A DNA stretch of 64,000 bases from Callorhinus ursinus (GCF_003265705.1 NW_020312894.1:5090300-5154299), one strand, 5' to 3'; shown: positions 23,330 through 36,400, counted from the stretch's first letter. Notes: generated by a model from the sequence alone, not told the origin. A program made the numbers and translations.

Positions 23330-24080
23330 ACTAAAATTATGTCAACTAGGAAGAATATGTAACACAATAAAAAATTTATGATTAAAAAGAATTACTGAGA
23401 AGTCTCTTACAACAATAAAGGTACATTGTATAAGAAGACTATAACTACCACAAGTCTTTATATACCAAATAATACACAATATTATTAGCATCAGCATGCA
23501 TATAATATATAATAATAATAGCACCACTATGCATAAAATGTAAACCAAGAAATAAAAGAAAAAAGTGGACAGAAACTTAATAGCAGTGGGAGGTTTCTGT
23601 AATTTCTAACAGCCTAACACAGACCTAGAAGACAGAAAACAATAGGTGATATGGACAACATTAAAAACAGAATGGATAACATTACCTAATACATACATCA
23701 AACTTTACTCCATTCTACCCATGAATACACCTATCTCATCCAGTGCTATGGGGCACCATGAACAAATACTGACTATATTTTATGCTACAAATGACATCCC
23801 AATAAGTTCCTTCCAAAATGTAGAATGGATTCAGGCCCTCTGATATAATGAAATACACCTGTAATCTTTTAACAGAAATCTTAAAAACTCTAGGAAACAA
23901 TAATAAATAATAATAAAATAATCATAACTTCAGAAAAAATTCTCGATTTCCATTACTGGCAGAGAAATAAAGTGGTCATGTGAATCTCTGCAGATAACAA
24001 TATAAAAAATGGGTTAAATAAAATAACCAACTATTTAAAGATACTGGAAAGCATCCAAAAGCAAACAGAAGCTAGAGAAG
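23330..24080 (+). mobile_element. Old L1 ORF2 fragment (degenerate)
   Basis: A-rich, stop-filled sequence with ORF2-like pieces (acatacatcaaactttactcc; atgaacaaatactgac; ataatgaaatacacctgt). Boundaries and strand are tentative. Confidence 0.45.
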
Positions 24081-25060
24081 TTTAATTTCAAAAGAGTGCC
24101 AATGGACGAGAAAAAAATTGTTTGTGGCTCACTGGAACAAGGATGCTGATCCACCCAAGGCTATGGCTATAAGAAACGGTGGTTGGACAAAATATGATCT
24201 TACTTCTAGGGAACAGAGTTCAGAGCTGGCTGGGAAAGCAGCTGAAAATTGAAAGTGGAAATTATGGCAATATGAGAACTCAGATAGAATAGACCCAAAG
24301 TAAGAGAATAAACGCCAAAACTCTGGCTGACAGTTGAACATACAGATGTAGGGGAAAGCCCTTTGAAAGGCAATAAGAGGCCAAAGGAAAATAGATTCTT
24401 GAGAGGTGTGCTATTTGAAACAGTTAAGTGAGTTTGATGCTTTTTTAAAAACAGCATGCATTCTCCAGCCATGAGAATATTGAGTGGTAGAAAACTGGAG
24501 CTGAATGAACTTAAAGTGTCAGAGTACAGAACTCAAATCCAGCAAAGCAGCTGAAAATTAGAGAATTTCTAAAAGCAAAGAAAACACAGAGAGGTTGGCC
24601 CTCTCAGATTCTTGGCTGACCACCACATTTCACAAGCATGGGGGAGAACTGTAGGGGACCAATCTGTGAAAGGAGCACAGAGCACCATAAGAACAGAAAC
24701 CAGCAGGTGCCTGCTAGGAGGAGACAAGGTTTGCAGCTTGAATCCAGACAAAAGACCAATAATCCTCAGAAGAATATGGCAGAATCCAGAGTCATTACCA
24801 CACATCATTTACATAGTCCAGTTTTTAAACAAAAATGACTAGATGTACAAAGAAACAGGAACGTGTGACCTATACTCTGGAAGAAAAGCAGTCAATAAAA
24901 ATAAACTTCAAGCAGAATCATTTGTTAGATTTAGCATAAAAGACTTAAAAGTAGCCACTGTAAGTATGTTCAAAGAATTAAAAGAAAAATGTTCAAATAC
25001 TTGGAGAAAATATGCTACCAACAAATGGACTGAGAACCTCAATACAGAAATGAAAACAAC

Positions 25061-25253
25061 AGAAAATATTGGAGGGGTGCCTGGGTGGCTCAGTCAGTTA
25101 AGTGTCTGCCTTTGGCTCAGGTCATGATCCCAGGGTCCTGGCATCGAGTTTCTCCCTCTCCCTCTTCCCCTCCTCCCTGCTCTTGCTCTCTCACTCTCTC
25201 TTTCAAATAAATAAACAAATAAAATCTTAAAAATAAAAAAGAAAATATTGGAG
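25061..25253 (+). mobile_element. Can-SINE (SINEC) with internal deletion
   Basis: Element 25075-25239, flanked by agaaaatattggag at 25061-25074 and 25240-25253. The tRNA head is intact (gggtgcctgggtggctcag). The body jumps from ggcatcgag straight to tttctccctctc, missing the gctccctgctc segment present in the other copies. Tail aaataaataaacaaataaaatctt. Confidence 0.95.
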
Positions 25254-25768
25254 CTAAAAAGTTAAATACTGAAATAAAAATCTCCTAGCTGGCTGCAACA
25301 TCCCTTTGGAGATAGCAGAAGAATTAGTAAACTAGACAGTGGATCAATAAAAATTATCTAATCTGACCAGAAGAAAGAATAATATAAGTAGAGAAATTAA
25401 CAGAACATCAGAGATGTATGGAAAATATGAATTGGCCCAACATATGTGTAATTGGAATCACAGGAAAGAAGAGAGAGAAAGGGGGCAGGAAAAAAATTCT
25501 TTTTGAAGAAAGAATGGTCTAATCTTGGTGTAAAATAATATTTTACAAATTCGAGGATCTCAATAAGCCCCAAGAAGGATAAACACAAAGATATTGCTCC
25601 TAACCATGCCATAGACAAATTGCTGAAAGCCAAAGATAAAGGGACAATCTTGAAAACATCTAGAAATGAAGAAACACATCACGTACAGAAGGACAATGGC
25701 AAGATTAATGGCTGATTTCTCATTCAAAACCATGGAAAGTAAAAGATCAGAATAGCCTATTCAAAGGC

Positions 25769-25787
25769 TGAATAATAATAATAATAA
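25769..25787. repeat. (AAT)n short tandem repeat
   Basis: Six aat units inside the old L1 ORF1 remnant. Confidence 0.8.
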
Positions 25788-26331
25788 ACCCTATCAATTA
25801 AGAATTTGATATCCATTGAAGTTATCCTCCAAAAATGAAGGCAAGATAAAAACATTTTCAGATAAAAAAAAAAAGAGAATCCAACAGAAACAGACATGTT
25901 AACCAAAAAATGCCAAGGAAATTTTTTCAGAGTGAAGGGAAAGAGTGCAAATAACTTGGATATCCTAGAGGAATGGAGAGTACCAGAAATGTTAAATATG
26001 TGGGCACAGATAAATATTATTCATGTACTTTTTCTCTTAACTTTCTTAAAAGATATGTGACTTCTTAAAGTAAATATGATAATACTGCATTGATGGGTTT
26101 ATCACATCTATAGAGGTAATCTGTAACAATATCACTGAGAATGTATGTGAGGATAAACAGAAATATACTGTTTTAGGTTTCCTATATTTTACCTGAACTA
26201 AATCAATGTGAACTCTAAGTAGACTGATGTAAGTTTAAGATGTATGTGGTAATCCTTAGAGTAACCAACAAAACATAATGCAAACAGATAGCTATAAAGC
26301 CACAAGATGAATAAAAACAGAATATTAAAAT

Positions 26332-26424
26332 ATCTGATTAATGGAACACTACATCAAAAACTAATGATGATTAATATAACATAATAAAAAATAATAAAAA
26401 CTAAAAAAATAAAACATCTGATTA
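26332..26424 (+). mobile_element. Extremely truncated L1 3' end (about 70 bp)
   Basis: Only the last few dozen bases of a carnivore L1 3' UTR are present (aacactacatcaaaaactaatgatg, in pieces), followed by an A-rich tail. The flanks atctgattaa at 26332-26341 and 26415-26424 are the target duplication. Confidence 0.85.
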
Positions 26425-26463
26425 ACATACACATACACTCACACTCACACACACCCACACACA
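26425..26463. repeat. (AC)n-rich microsatellite
   Basis: Imperfect acac/actc run directly after the tiny L1 insertion. Confidence 0.85.
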
Positions 26464-26596
26464 TTGGCGGGAATGAAGAAGAGAAGGAAAATAAACAGAT
26501 GAGACAAAAAACAAATAGTAAAATGGAGATCTTAAAACATTATCAATAATTAAGGTAAAAGCAAACGGATTGAACACTCTTATCAAAATGCAGGTT

Positions 26597-26824
26597 AAAA
26601 ATTCAAGAACCAGGGGTGCCTGGGTGGCTCTGTCGTTAAGCGTCTGCCTTCGACTTGGGTCATGATCCCAGGGTCCTGGGACTGAGCCCCACATCGGGGC
26701 TCCCTGCTCCATGGGGAGCCTGCTTCTCCCTCCCCAACTCCCCCTGCTTGTGTTCCCTCTCTCGCTGTGTCTTTTTCTGTCAAATAAATAAATAAAATCT
26801 TTAAAAAGAAAAATTCAAGAACCA
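26597..26824 (+). mobile_element. Can-SINE (SINEC), full length, 16-bp target duplications
   Basis: Element 26613-26808. Head ggggtgcctgggtggctc, body ctccatggggagcctgcttc, tail ctgtcaaataaataaataaaatc. aaaaattcaagaacca at 26597-26612 is repeated exactly at 26809-26824. Confidence 0.97.
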
Positions 26825-26845
26825 ACTATATAACATATGTATTAC

Positions 26846-27095
26846 AAGATATATACTTTGAGAAAAAAAATGAGAGACTCTTAACTCTAGGAAACAGCTG
26901 ATGGCTGCTAGAGGGGAGGTGGGTGGGAATAAGGGGTAATTGGGTATGGGCATTAAATAGGGCATATGATGTGATGAGCACTGGGTGTTATATGCAACTG
27001 ATAAATTATTGAACACTATATCTGAAACTAATGATGTATTATATGTTGGCTAATTGAATTTAAATAAAAAAGATTTTTAAAGATATATACTTTGA
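26846..27095 (+). mobile_element. Truncated carnivore L1 3' UTR with 16-bp target duplications
   Basis: Element 26862-27079: gagagactcttaactctagg, gatgtgatgagcactgggtg, ctaatgatgtattatatgttgg, then an A-rich tail. aagatatatactttga at 26846-26861 is repeated at 27080-27095. Confidence 0.95.
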
Positions 27096-27244
27096 ATACA
27101 TTCAGAACAGACTGAGAGTTAAATACTAAATAGAGATGTTCTATGAAAACTTTCAGCAGAAGTGGCTACATTAATATCACACAAAATAGATTTAAAGACA
27201 AGGAATATTACTATGAAGGAGAATATTTTGTACATCAAGACAAT

Positions 27245-27480
27245 ATACGGTTACTTTTTTGGCCATGCAAAAACTTTTTGTGTGTGTGACATTAAATTTA
27301 TCAGTCTTTTTCCTTACTGATTCTGGATTTTGAGTTTTCCCCACTCAACCTGTATCAAACTGTGTAGACAAAATCACTCACGTTTTTTGTCTCGTACTTG
27401 TAAGGTTTCATTTTTTACATTTACATCTCTTATTCATTTTCACAAATATTTAAACACATCCAGTACTTGTGAGACATTTT
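27245..27480 (-). mobile_element. Possible old L1 ORF2 fragment, reverse strand
   Basis: ccatgcaaaaactttttgtg followed by acattaaatttatcagtc resembles degenerate antisense ORF2. Weak evidence. Confidence 0.35.
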
Positions 27481-28739
27481 TGCCTCAAAATGTACAAAAG
27501 GTCTTGATTCAGTGTAACTGAACCAAACTGACACTTGATAGTTAAGAATGACTGTATTTTCAGTTGATTTTCTTGTGCATTTAATTGGTAAATAATCAAC
27601 ATGAAATTTTGAGGGCATAAAAGGAAAATTCTGCAAATACGTTCTCTTTTCAAAAAGCCATCAAAGGGGTGGGAAATTTCACAAGCATGAAATACCTCAG
27701 GCTCCTCACAGCTTTCTGCTTGGGTTACTTTAAAGTCCGCAGGAAGCTGCAGGGTTTGGACATAGATCACTTCTGGAAAAGACAGAGCTGTGGTTTTGGT
27801 TTCCCAGCATGATCATGGTCATCATGTCCCTCTTTGTTATTAGGCGCTCTCAGAGTGTCTCTCGTAACTGTCCAGCCAGGGTGATGTGTGGCTCTGCGCT
27901 AAGCCCAGCCCGAAAGCATGAAGACGGGTCAGGTTATACAGTCGTAATGAGCCAGGCAGACACAGCAGTAGGGGGTGAGGAATCTCTGCAGAGGCTCACT
28001 TGATTCCAAGGGCTTTCCATGCCTGCCTTTGTACTACTATAATTTATTAATGGTATTAGTGGGATCCTGGTTAAGGTTCTCATTTTCTAGAGTTAATATT
28101 TTTGTCTTTTCAGGGAACACATTTTCTAAGATTAGAATACACATATATATGTTGCACATACCTATTCTGTCTTCTGTCTTTCTTGGTTCACAAGTCAAGA
28201 TTTACTGCTGCGTTGTGTCTTTTGAAAACTAGGTTGATTTAGATATTTGCAGTTATTATTAAGCACTATGTGTAAGTGGTATGTATAAGTCTATTTGTAA
28301 TATATGTGTAAATAATAATACATGTATAAATCATATGTATGAACCACAGCTCCTGTGTCTTGCAAGTGATGGAGCATGTGAGGATCTTGAGGTGTGGCAA
28401 GCACCAAGCTTAGAGAGAAATGGTGTTCTTGGAATTTCCTCCAGTTAATACAATGCTTTAGCAGACCAGCACATAGACGCCTACTCTAGTGATTAAACTG
28501 GAAGCTGCTTTGGTTCATCTTTGGGAAGTGGGCCTTCCAGGGAGTGAGAAGGGCCCAGGTCCCCTGGCTTAGATCAAAGTCCTGGCGTGGCCTCATCACT
28601 GCTAAATGGTTAGGTATGGACCAGCCACTGAGACTGTCAGCCTCGACCTCCCCATATGAAAAATCATGATGAAAATAATCTATCTCCCTTAGAGGTTGTT
28701 TGTGGGGCTCAGACGGATCATTAATGAACCATAGGCAAA

Positions 28740-28930
28740 CTGGTTTAGCGCTCGTGGGAAGACTCAAGCCAGACTATTTGGGTTCAGATCCCAGCTCTAC
28801 ACTTAGGAGTTGTGTTATTTTGGGCAAGTTACTCAACCCTCCTTGTGACTCAGTATCATCATCTCTAAGGAATCAATAAGTCCTGCTTCATAGGGTGTGA
28901 GGGTTCCACAAATTAGTAAAAAAAAAAAAA
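28740..28930 (+). repeat. MIR SINE
   Basis: Sense MIR: ggttcagatcccagctctac, tgggcaagttactcaaccc, gactcagtatcatcatct. Confidence 0.8.
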
Positions 28931-29029
28931 AATAGAATGAGGTCTGGCACCTAGTATTTTAGTTACAATTATTACAAATGGAGGAAGTTTCAGAGATGGT
29001 CTGGAACTACAGGATAAATAATGTCCTTA

Positions 29030-29245
29030 CGCCATGCCTCTGCCAGGTGCCAAACATTTTCCAGGGCCTTTGTGTATAGTACTCCATTCAATCCCCACAG
29101 AAAGCCTGCCAGGTAGCAGGTCCTTTACCATGGGGGAGCGAGAAGACAGGGAGCTCATGAACTCAACAATTGCCCCAAAGTCATCCTGATGGTAAACATA
29201 GAGCCAATGTCTGAAGTCAACACTCACACTCTTTCCACTCTACCA
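29030..29245 (-). repeat. MIR/L2-type fragment, antisense
   Basis: Antisense-type pattern: actccattcaatccccacag, gccaggtagcaggtcc, then ctctttccactctaccata. Confidence 0.5.
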
Positions 29246-29544
29246 TAATTGTTTCCAAAAACAAGTAAGCACACTGCTTCCACATAATCCCCTCCTCAGT
29301 AGGTCAGTCCCTCTTATTACATAAGCATCCATTCCTTTGCTAGTTTGCCCTCCAGTTAAGTCCTAACTGTGGGGAGGACTTGGCCCCTGCTTACCCTTCC
29401 AGCCTCTTCATGCTGCCTCCAAGCTGGGCGCCATGCCCAACGGGCTTTTCACTTCCCTGAAACATTCCAACTTCTCCCTTGCCTCCAAGCCTTGTGTGCC
29501 CCCGCTGCCTGAACTATTCTTATATTCTTGTTCAGCTTTTGGCT

Positions 29545-29684
29545 TTTTGTTTGTTTGTTTGTTGTAAGTAGGCTCCACACCCAGTGTGGAGCCCAACACG
29601 GGGCTTGAACTCACAACCCCGAGATCAAGACCTGAGCTGGGATCACGAGTTGGACAATTAACCGACTGAGCCACCCAGGCACCC
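29545..29684 (-). mobile_element. Older Can-SINE, reverse strand
   Basis: Complement of the tRNA-like head at the right (gactgagccacccaggcaccc) and B-box region (gggcttgaactcacaacccc). The left end is a (TTTG)n tail, and the C/T-rich body of the younger copies is missing. Diverged subfamily. Confidence 0.85.
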
Positions 29685-32600
29685 GCCTCCTTTTTTTTTA
29701 AACAAAATGATAAGTCACAATGAAACACAGTCAAAAAGCTTGAAAAACTATCTCAAGTACCAAAATTTATTTTGTTTGTTGGTGGGCTGTGCTGAAAAGT
29801 ATCCCTCTCTCTGCAAAAGAAAAATTGACAGGGAGACAGAATATTCATCACTCGGTAGGCTGAACTCAAAGCTGTTTATCTTGACTAATCAGGTTGGAGC
29901 AATGGACATAAGAATAAACTTGGCTGTTCTTTGTTCTTTATCATTAATTAGAGATTCTCTTTTGTGTTTCTTGACATTCAGTGTACGGCAGAAATGGTTC
30001 CCTGAAATGTCAAATTATTTTACTGCAGAGCCTGTTTTAATTTCTCAGGAATATAACCTTTCAAGCAAAGGCTTATGTTAACTCTAAAGTTGGAAAGACA
30101 TGTTTTAGAAAAACCATAGGTAGTCATGAAAGTGTTGATTACAGGGTCTCAGGGTGTATAGATGTAGTACACAAAGATGCCTGTGATGATGGGTTCAGAT
30201 TAGAAATAAATGCACCAGACCCTTCTCCTTTTCCTCTTTTCCTCTGAAAATGTGACTTCACCCTGGGCACCCCCCAGAGACAGGAAAATGTACCCACCCC
30301 CAGCAAATTGCCTCAAATGTCTCTGGCGGTTTTGGATGCAAACTTACAAGATGGATGTCTCTCTTCCATCCCCTAAATACTCTCATCCTGTGTCAGGGAC
30401 AACTTCCTGAAGCTCGCAACTGTCACTTCCAGAATCTGAAGCTTAATAAGTGCCTATCTGCTAATGAGGGTGCCCCCCAACAGCACCCCACATGCATTCA
30501 ACCATAGTCACTCGTTGAGCAGACACTGGATGAGCAGGCAGTGTCCTCAGCCAAAATTGGCACACTTTTCCTTAAAAGGGCCAGGTAGTCAATATTTGAG
30601 GCTTTTCAAGCCAGAGTCTCTGCCACACGTTCTTCTTTGTGTTTGCTTGCTTGTTCGTTTGTGCCCAACCCTCTAGAAACTTAAAAGTCATTCTTCGCTC
30701 AGGGCTATACAGAAGCAGGCCATAGACTGGATTGGGCTCATGTGGTATTTCCAGGTGATAATGTGATGCAAAATCCAAGCATGTCCCCACCTTCAAAGAG
30801 CAGTGCTCGGAGTGTGCTGAGTCATCTGCAAGAGGAAGTCAGGGCTGTGAAGATAAAGAACAGGTTAAACCCAGGGGGGCTTCCTGGAGGATGTGAACGT
30901 TTATGAGTGAGTGGGGTCATGAGGATGACCACAGCGGGTGCACCAGTGAAAGGCTTTGGGCAGAAAAGACTGTGTGTATAAAGTTGGTGAGGCGGGAGAG
31001 AAATGGACAGTGGGCCCAGCATGGTCGTGTGGCTGTGTGGCTGTACCCAATATGCTGAGGCATGTGAGTGTGGCCTAAGGAAAGATAGGGTCTTGTAGAA
31101 AGTGTGAGCAAACTGGGTTTAAAAGGAAGAAGAAGCTACTGAAAAGTGTTCAGCCAGGTGCCAGGAGTCCTGAGCCTGGGGCTGCGCAGGTAGGTGGCCT
31201 AGAGGGAGGCGGAGGAGGGAGACAGGAGACAGAGGGTGAAGCTTGCACTTTTCCACTGACCTTGAAGTTTGCCAGCCCCTCTAGGCAAATAAGAGGCCAG
31301 ACAGAATGCCTGGAAGGCAGTCCCGTCTCAAGCCCTCTCCTTGTAAGAGAATTGTTTGGGGAAGGGGGAGCTTCCAAAGAGGAATCAAGCACCTTCTCTT
31401 CCCTATCAGCTTAGAGATGGAAAGCAAGTTTCTGCTGAGACAAAGGGAGTGTCCAGGGCTTCCTCTGGGGTCCAGTTGCTCTTAGCAGGAACACTACACA
31501 GTGATGTTCCTTTGTCCTGTATTTACTAAGAATCCACCAACCTGCACCATAGCTGGGTCTTGGGAATAAGAAGATGAATAGGCCAACTTTGTCTCCGGGG
31601 GGTTTGACAATCCAGTTAGGGAGACAGGTAGGCAATGAAGTCAACACATAAAGAATAAAATAAGGGTAATAGTTGGGATGAGGCAGAAAGCCCTGTGGGA
31701 AGAGACAGAAAGATGTCTTCATGGGAAAACAACTTCCCAAAGGCCTTGGCGCTTGAAGCGGAAAAGGCTTTATTGCTTCTTCTAGTGGAACTTGAGTTCT
31801 AGGCAGTTTCTGTTTTTGGGTGCCCCTGGATATTTCCAGAGGTAAATGAGGTAACCTCTGTTTTGGGAAACCAAACTTGGCCATGGCATGCATCATGGGT
31901 TGGGAAGAAAAGTGGCTGGTGGGCAGAGAATCCACCTAACCTGAGTTGGTATCTTAGTTGCCTTGACTTATTCAGTTACCTGGCCATCAGTTTGTACCTG
32001 AAATACAAGGTGGCTGAGTGACGAATCTTCCCTTTCTTGCTCTATTTCTTGCCATGCAGCCTCTGTCCTGAGTGTTGCAGTCATTGGCCAGGCCCAGGCT
32101 GGAGAGACGAGAGCAATTCAATAATAATGACTCACATTCAGTACTGAGAGATAGTAATGATTCAAGGGAAAATAATGACAAATTTCTCTTTCCCTCGAAC
32201 CAGGAACTTTATGCCAAACTGGTGTTTGATGGTGCTTGAAAGAAAGCAAGAGGTCATTAAAATCATCTCCCAATTTTGTGTTCTTAGTATAAAACTTTTA
32301 AAGAATCAGATTTTAATGAATAAAACTGTACAGATTTCTGGATCTTACATGACATGTGCAGGAACGAGCATGATTCAGCTGAACCTTCCTCTGATTATGC
32401 TCTTCGGAAATGTATTCTCTCCAGAATTATAGGGCTGGCAGTAGGATGTGAAACTGGGTACAGGAGAAGGACAAAGTCAATATTGCTTCACATTCCATAC
32501 TCATCAGAGGGCCATTTGCACCTTTCCTGGGAGAACAAAGACCCTGAGAGAGGCAAATTTTACGGATGACTGTATGACTAACCGGATGAAGTAGGACCTT

Positions 32601-33429
32601 CTTGTCATTTCACCCTGTGATCCCTATAGGTGGTGGGCCCCGGCTCTTACAGGAAACACTGTTTTCAGTCTCATTGTTAGAATGAAATAGTCCTATTTAT
32701 AAACCCCAATGAGATTGAAACAGTGCACCCTTGACCCATAGAGACTTCAGCTGGGGAGGGAAAAGAAATAAAACAATCTGACACCAGCTCTCTGGGGCCT
32801 CACCTGATGGAGGAAATGGGGTTGGAGGGAAGAGAGAAGCAACCTTCAACCTGAGCGCAACACCAGTCATGCCCCATCACCAGCACATGGCATTCCTATC
32901 AGACTGATCCTCTGGGTACGTGTCATCGCTGTTTAGATAAGCAAGGAGATGGGGAAGGCTGGTTTTCAGCCAGTACAGCGGAAGAGCTCTACCCTCAGTG
33001 TTTCATATAAATTCAGCTTAAAAGAGGTGTTTGTAGTTATTGCCACTGTTTATCAACCAATCTCTAAGTAAAAGCTAAGGCTATTCTTCAGAGAAATGGC
33101 ATCGGGAGAAATCGTTTCTGAAAACATTTTCATTTTTACAACATTTTATCCCTTCCAATTTCAAGAGAACAATAAAGCTTAGGTAATCCGATCAGGTTTT
33201 TCACTGTAAACCTATAGAAGCTTTAAGTTCAACATTATGATTATTTTCAGTTAAATATCTGGAACCAGTAGGGTGCATTTAAGAAAGGAATTTTGCCTAT
33301 GAAATATCCTTTCAGAAGCTGTGTTGCCCTGTCATCTCCGAATTACTTCTGCTGATACTCAGTGCTTAAGGTTGGCTCAATCTGGGTCATGGTGATGCCA
33401 CCCATGGCCCAAGTGGGGAGATGTAACAA
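29685..33429. other. Unique intergenic DNA with a hAT-Charlie relic
   Basis: A hAT-Charlie fragment lies at 30555-30760 (separate entry). Positions 30820-31140 and 31500-31660 look like ancient mammalian repeat remnants. The rest, including AT-rich 33000-33300, is unique. No gene recognised. Confidence 0.5.
30555..30760 (+). mobile_element. hAT-Charlie-type non-autonomous DNA transposon relic
   Basis: Start ttccttaaaagggccaggta, ...tcaatatttgaggctttt..., end gccatagactggattgggctc match the common mammalian Charlie-derived pattern. Diverged. Exact subfamily not assigned. Confidence 0.6.
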
Positions 33430-33462
33430 AAAACAAACAAACAAACAAACAACAACAAAACA
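33430..33462. repeat. (AAAC)n short tandem repeat
   Basis: aaac/aac units. Confidence 0.88.
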
Positions 33463-36400
33463 GAGCAGTATTTATCTGGCATCTGACTATCGGCTCATTA
33501 TTCATACAAAATCTGGGTTATCAGACCATGAACAGAATAAACATACCTGTGAAAATTGCCTAGACCCAGCTGAAACTGAAGTCAAACTTAAAAATATGAA
33601 TGACAGTGGAATTAAAATATTAATTCTCCAGAAAGGTTGTCATGTTGTAAATAACAGGCTTCTTTGGTGAAGAAAGAATCCTAGCTCTGGGCCTGGAATG
33701 AATAGACCCAAGGTGTTTGGCAGGGGCAGAGAAAGTACAGCAATGAGTCAGAAACATCTCATCTTAAGAATAAAAAGGGGGGAGGGGATGGTAGGTAAGG
33801 TAAGTACAAAACAAACCCTTCTAGCATCTTCTGGATGCCAGGGACAAAACCACATGCTGGGTGGCAGAGAAGCATAAGTTCTAGGCTTTGCTTGCAGGAA
33901 GGAGATGGCTGACTAGGGAAGCCGATTCATAAACAAGGAAGTCTCAGTATGGTGAGACAGCCACCTGGGGGCAAAGGGAGTCACTGGGAAGTGCGTGATT
34001 GTGTCCCATTGATGGCAGAGGAGGGCCCAGAAAAGGTGACCTGACATGACATGTAATGTGAACACATTGCGACCGTATGACTTCGGGGGACATTCATTAC
34101 CTTTTGTGCGTGTCACATATGATCGAGATGCTCTTCACCTGGACTCGTGTGCCTCAAGCTTCTGGTTGTCTTCCCAGAGACCATAGTGTAGACATTAGAG
34201 AGCTTTCCATTAGATAGATGTTTCCATGGAAGGGTTTTTTTGTTTTTGGGGGTTTTTTTTGGAAGCCACAGAAAGTGCCTGTGTTAAAATGCAGGAGAAC
34301 AGAACCGCTGATTGAAATCTGAACTGAGTGACCACTTGACCAGTGGATCTAGGAAGAGTAAGTAGGATTCTCGTCACCTCAGCTAAAAAGACCGGGCATT
34401 GCATATTTTCAGAGACTGCGACCAGAGCTTGGACCCCAAAGTAGTCTTTTTGAGGTCACAGCAAAGACATGGGAGCCAAGTTTCACATAGAATAAAATTC
34501 TAGCTGCATAAGCCATTTCCCTGAGAATTTCTCCAGAGCGGTTAACCTGACTCCTTCTCCCATTGGTCAAGTATTGGTACCATCCTTGACTTGATTTCTG
34601 GTTCTTTTCAAAAAATCAAGACTATGACTAAAGCCACCTCCTATTTAAGTCCTCTGTTACACTCCTCTGTTCACCTAATGGAAAAATCTCAGTGATGGAG
34701 GTCATACCTTCACCCCGACACTCCCTACATCTGTTTGCTGTTTCCAGACTCCCAGGTCTTTGCTCACCTAGTTTCTGCTACCAGAAGTGCCTCCCACTCA
34801 GCTCATGTGGAGACTCTCTATTCAACCTCTCAGCATCCACGAGTAGGGGCTCCTCATAATGAAGCGTTCTTGGGCCACACACTGTCATGGAGATGGATAT
34901 AACCCCGTGTCCCAAGTCATGGCCCTCTTTGATTCCCTACTCTCTTTCCTAACTCGCCTACAAGCTGTTTTTATACAGTCCCAAGTATATGCTGAGCACC
35001 CAGTCATTATTTGCCAAGAGAAGAAATATACAGACCTGTTCATAATTTTGATAAACTTTATTCAAGCCCCTCCAATATAATGACATCAATTCAGTCAAAA
35101 AGTAATTAATCTGCCTGTTTTTTTCCCCTCTCAACTATTTAAAAAATAACGTGACTCCAGCTTAATTAACCAGAAGCTGCTGTCTATTGTTTTATGAGGC
35201 GTGTCTGACTCAATTTGAAAACACATTAATGAGAGTTTGTTTATCCCACTATTTTCTTCCTCAGGGTTCCTTCAAGTTGAGTCTTAAACATTTAAGTCAA
35301 ATAATTTACTCAAGAAATGAAAACATGCAAAATGAGATAAGAAAACATTTAAAGATGCATGGGATTCTGTTTACTTCTCCTAAGCTATATTAGAGATTAA
35401 CACAACATTTGACTGTTTACCTAGTGTGTGTCTGTGGAGGCCATGATGAGAACAGTGAGCGAGCGGGGACAGACCTGGGAATCAACCAGGTCACCTCCAG
35501 GCCTGGATGAAGAAAAAGTCAGTGAGAAGGGCAGATTCTTCCATTCTATAATAGCAGCATCTGTGCAATAAAAATTTTAAATCAAACATTTCAATTTTCA
35601 TAGAGGTGCTTTGTGCAGAAACTAATATTTATTCCTTGTTGTGTACTGCCAGCAAGAGGTGGATGAGGGGCACATGCTCTCAAAAAAAAAAAAAAACAAA
35701 AACACATCTTTTTCAGTGGAAGAGGGAAAAATATTTGAAAATATGAATAACCACTCCTTAGGGTGGGTAGGCTAGCTTTTCCATGGTCCATTAGCATAAC
35801 AAGATGGCAGACCAAGTTGAGAAACCTAGAATCCAGGCATAGTTCTGTCACTAACTGCAAGTTCCGCTTTAAACAAACCACTTGACTTTTTTCAGTTTTC
35901 ATTCATGTTATCATGGCTGGAAACACATTAAACTCCATGTGTGAACGCCGGAAGACAGATAATGGCTTCCTGACGGACAATGGTGAGAAGGATTCTGAAG
36001 ATGGGTCAAGATGGAGAAGATAAGAGCCCCGTGATTACTGATGTCTGCCGTGCAAGTAAGGAATAGAGCAACAAGTGCAATGTATTAGCTGTCCTTGGAA
36101 GAATGATCTCAAGGGTCTTTCAGGCTCTAAAATGCTTGAACCTTTGAACTAATCCAAAGCAACTTTAAGTTTTTAGTTGGAAAAAATTAGTTGAAGATCT
36201 TTGACATGGATTTTTAGGTTGTAGGTGGGGCCTCAATGCTTCTGCCCCCCTGCTTGATGCCAGGATTCAGACCTGAGTAAGGAACCTGTCCCTGCCTTCA
36301 TCTGGAGTCTTGTTGATAGTCCTCAAACTTTTAGGGACACTTACTCAACTCCTTTTGTTGTTTGCCCCTATAGTCTTCAGCACCTTCCCTTTTAAGACCA

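Larger units (their letters stand above)
24081..27240 (+). mobile_element. Old L1 (5' UTR, ORF1, start of ORF2), split by four insertions
   Basis: Sense-strand degenerate ORF1 sequence runs from about 24840 to 25930 (gaaacaggaacgtgtgacc; aagccaaagataaaggga; ttaatggctgatttctc; atatccattgaagttatcc). Degenerate inter-ORF sequence follows, then an ORF2-like block at 27130-27240 (agtggctacattaatatcac). Younger insertions at 25075, 26342, 26613 and 26862 interrupt it, and sequence resumes at the target duplications each time. HAL1 is an alternative for the ORF1 part, but the ORF2-like block favours L1. Confidence 0.7.
27481..29544. other. Unique intergenic DNA with MIR and L2-like relics
   Basis: Two MIRs (28740-28930 and 29030-29245) and an L2-like patch at 29380-29540 (cccttccagcctcttcatgc). 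No gene recognised. AT-rich from 28230 to 28340. Confidence 0.5.
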
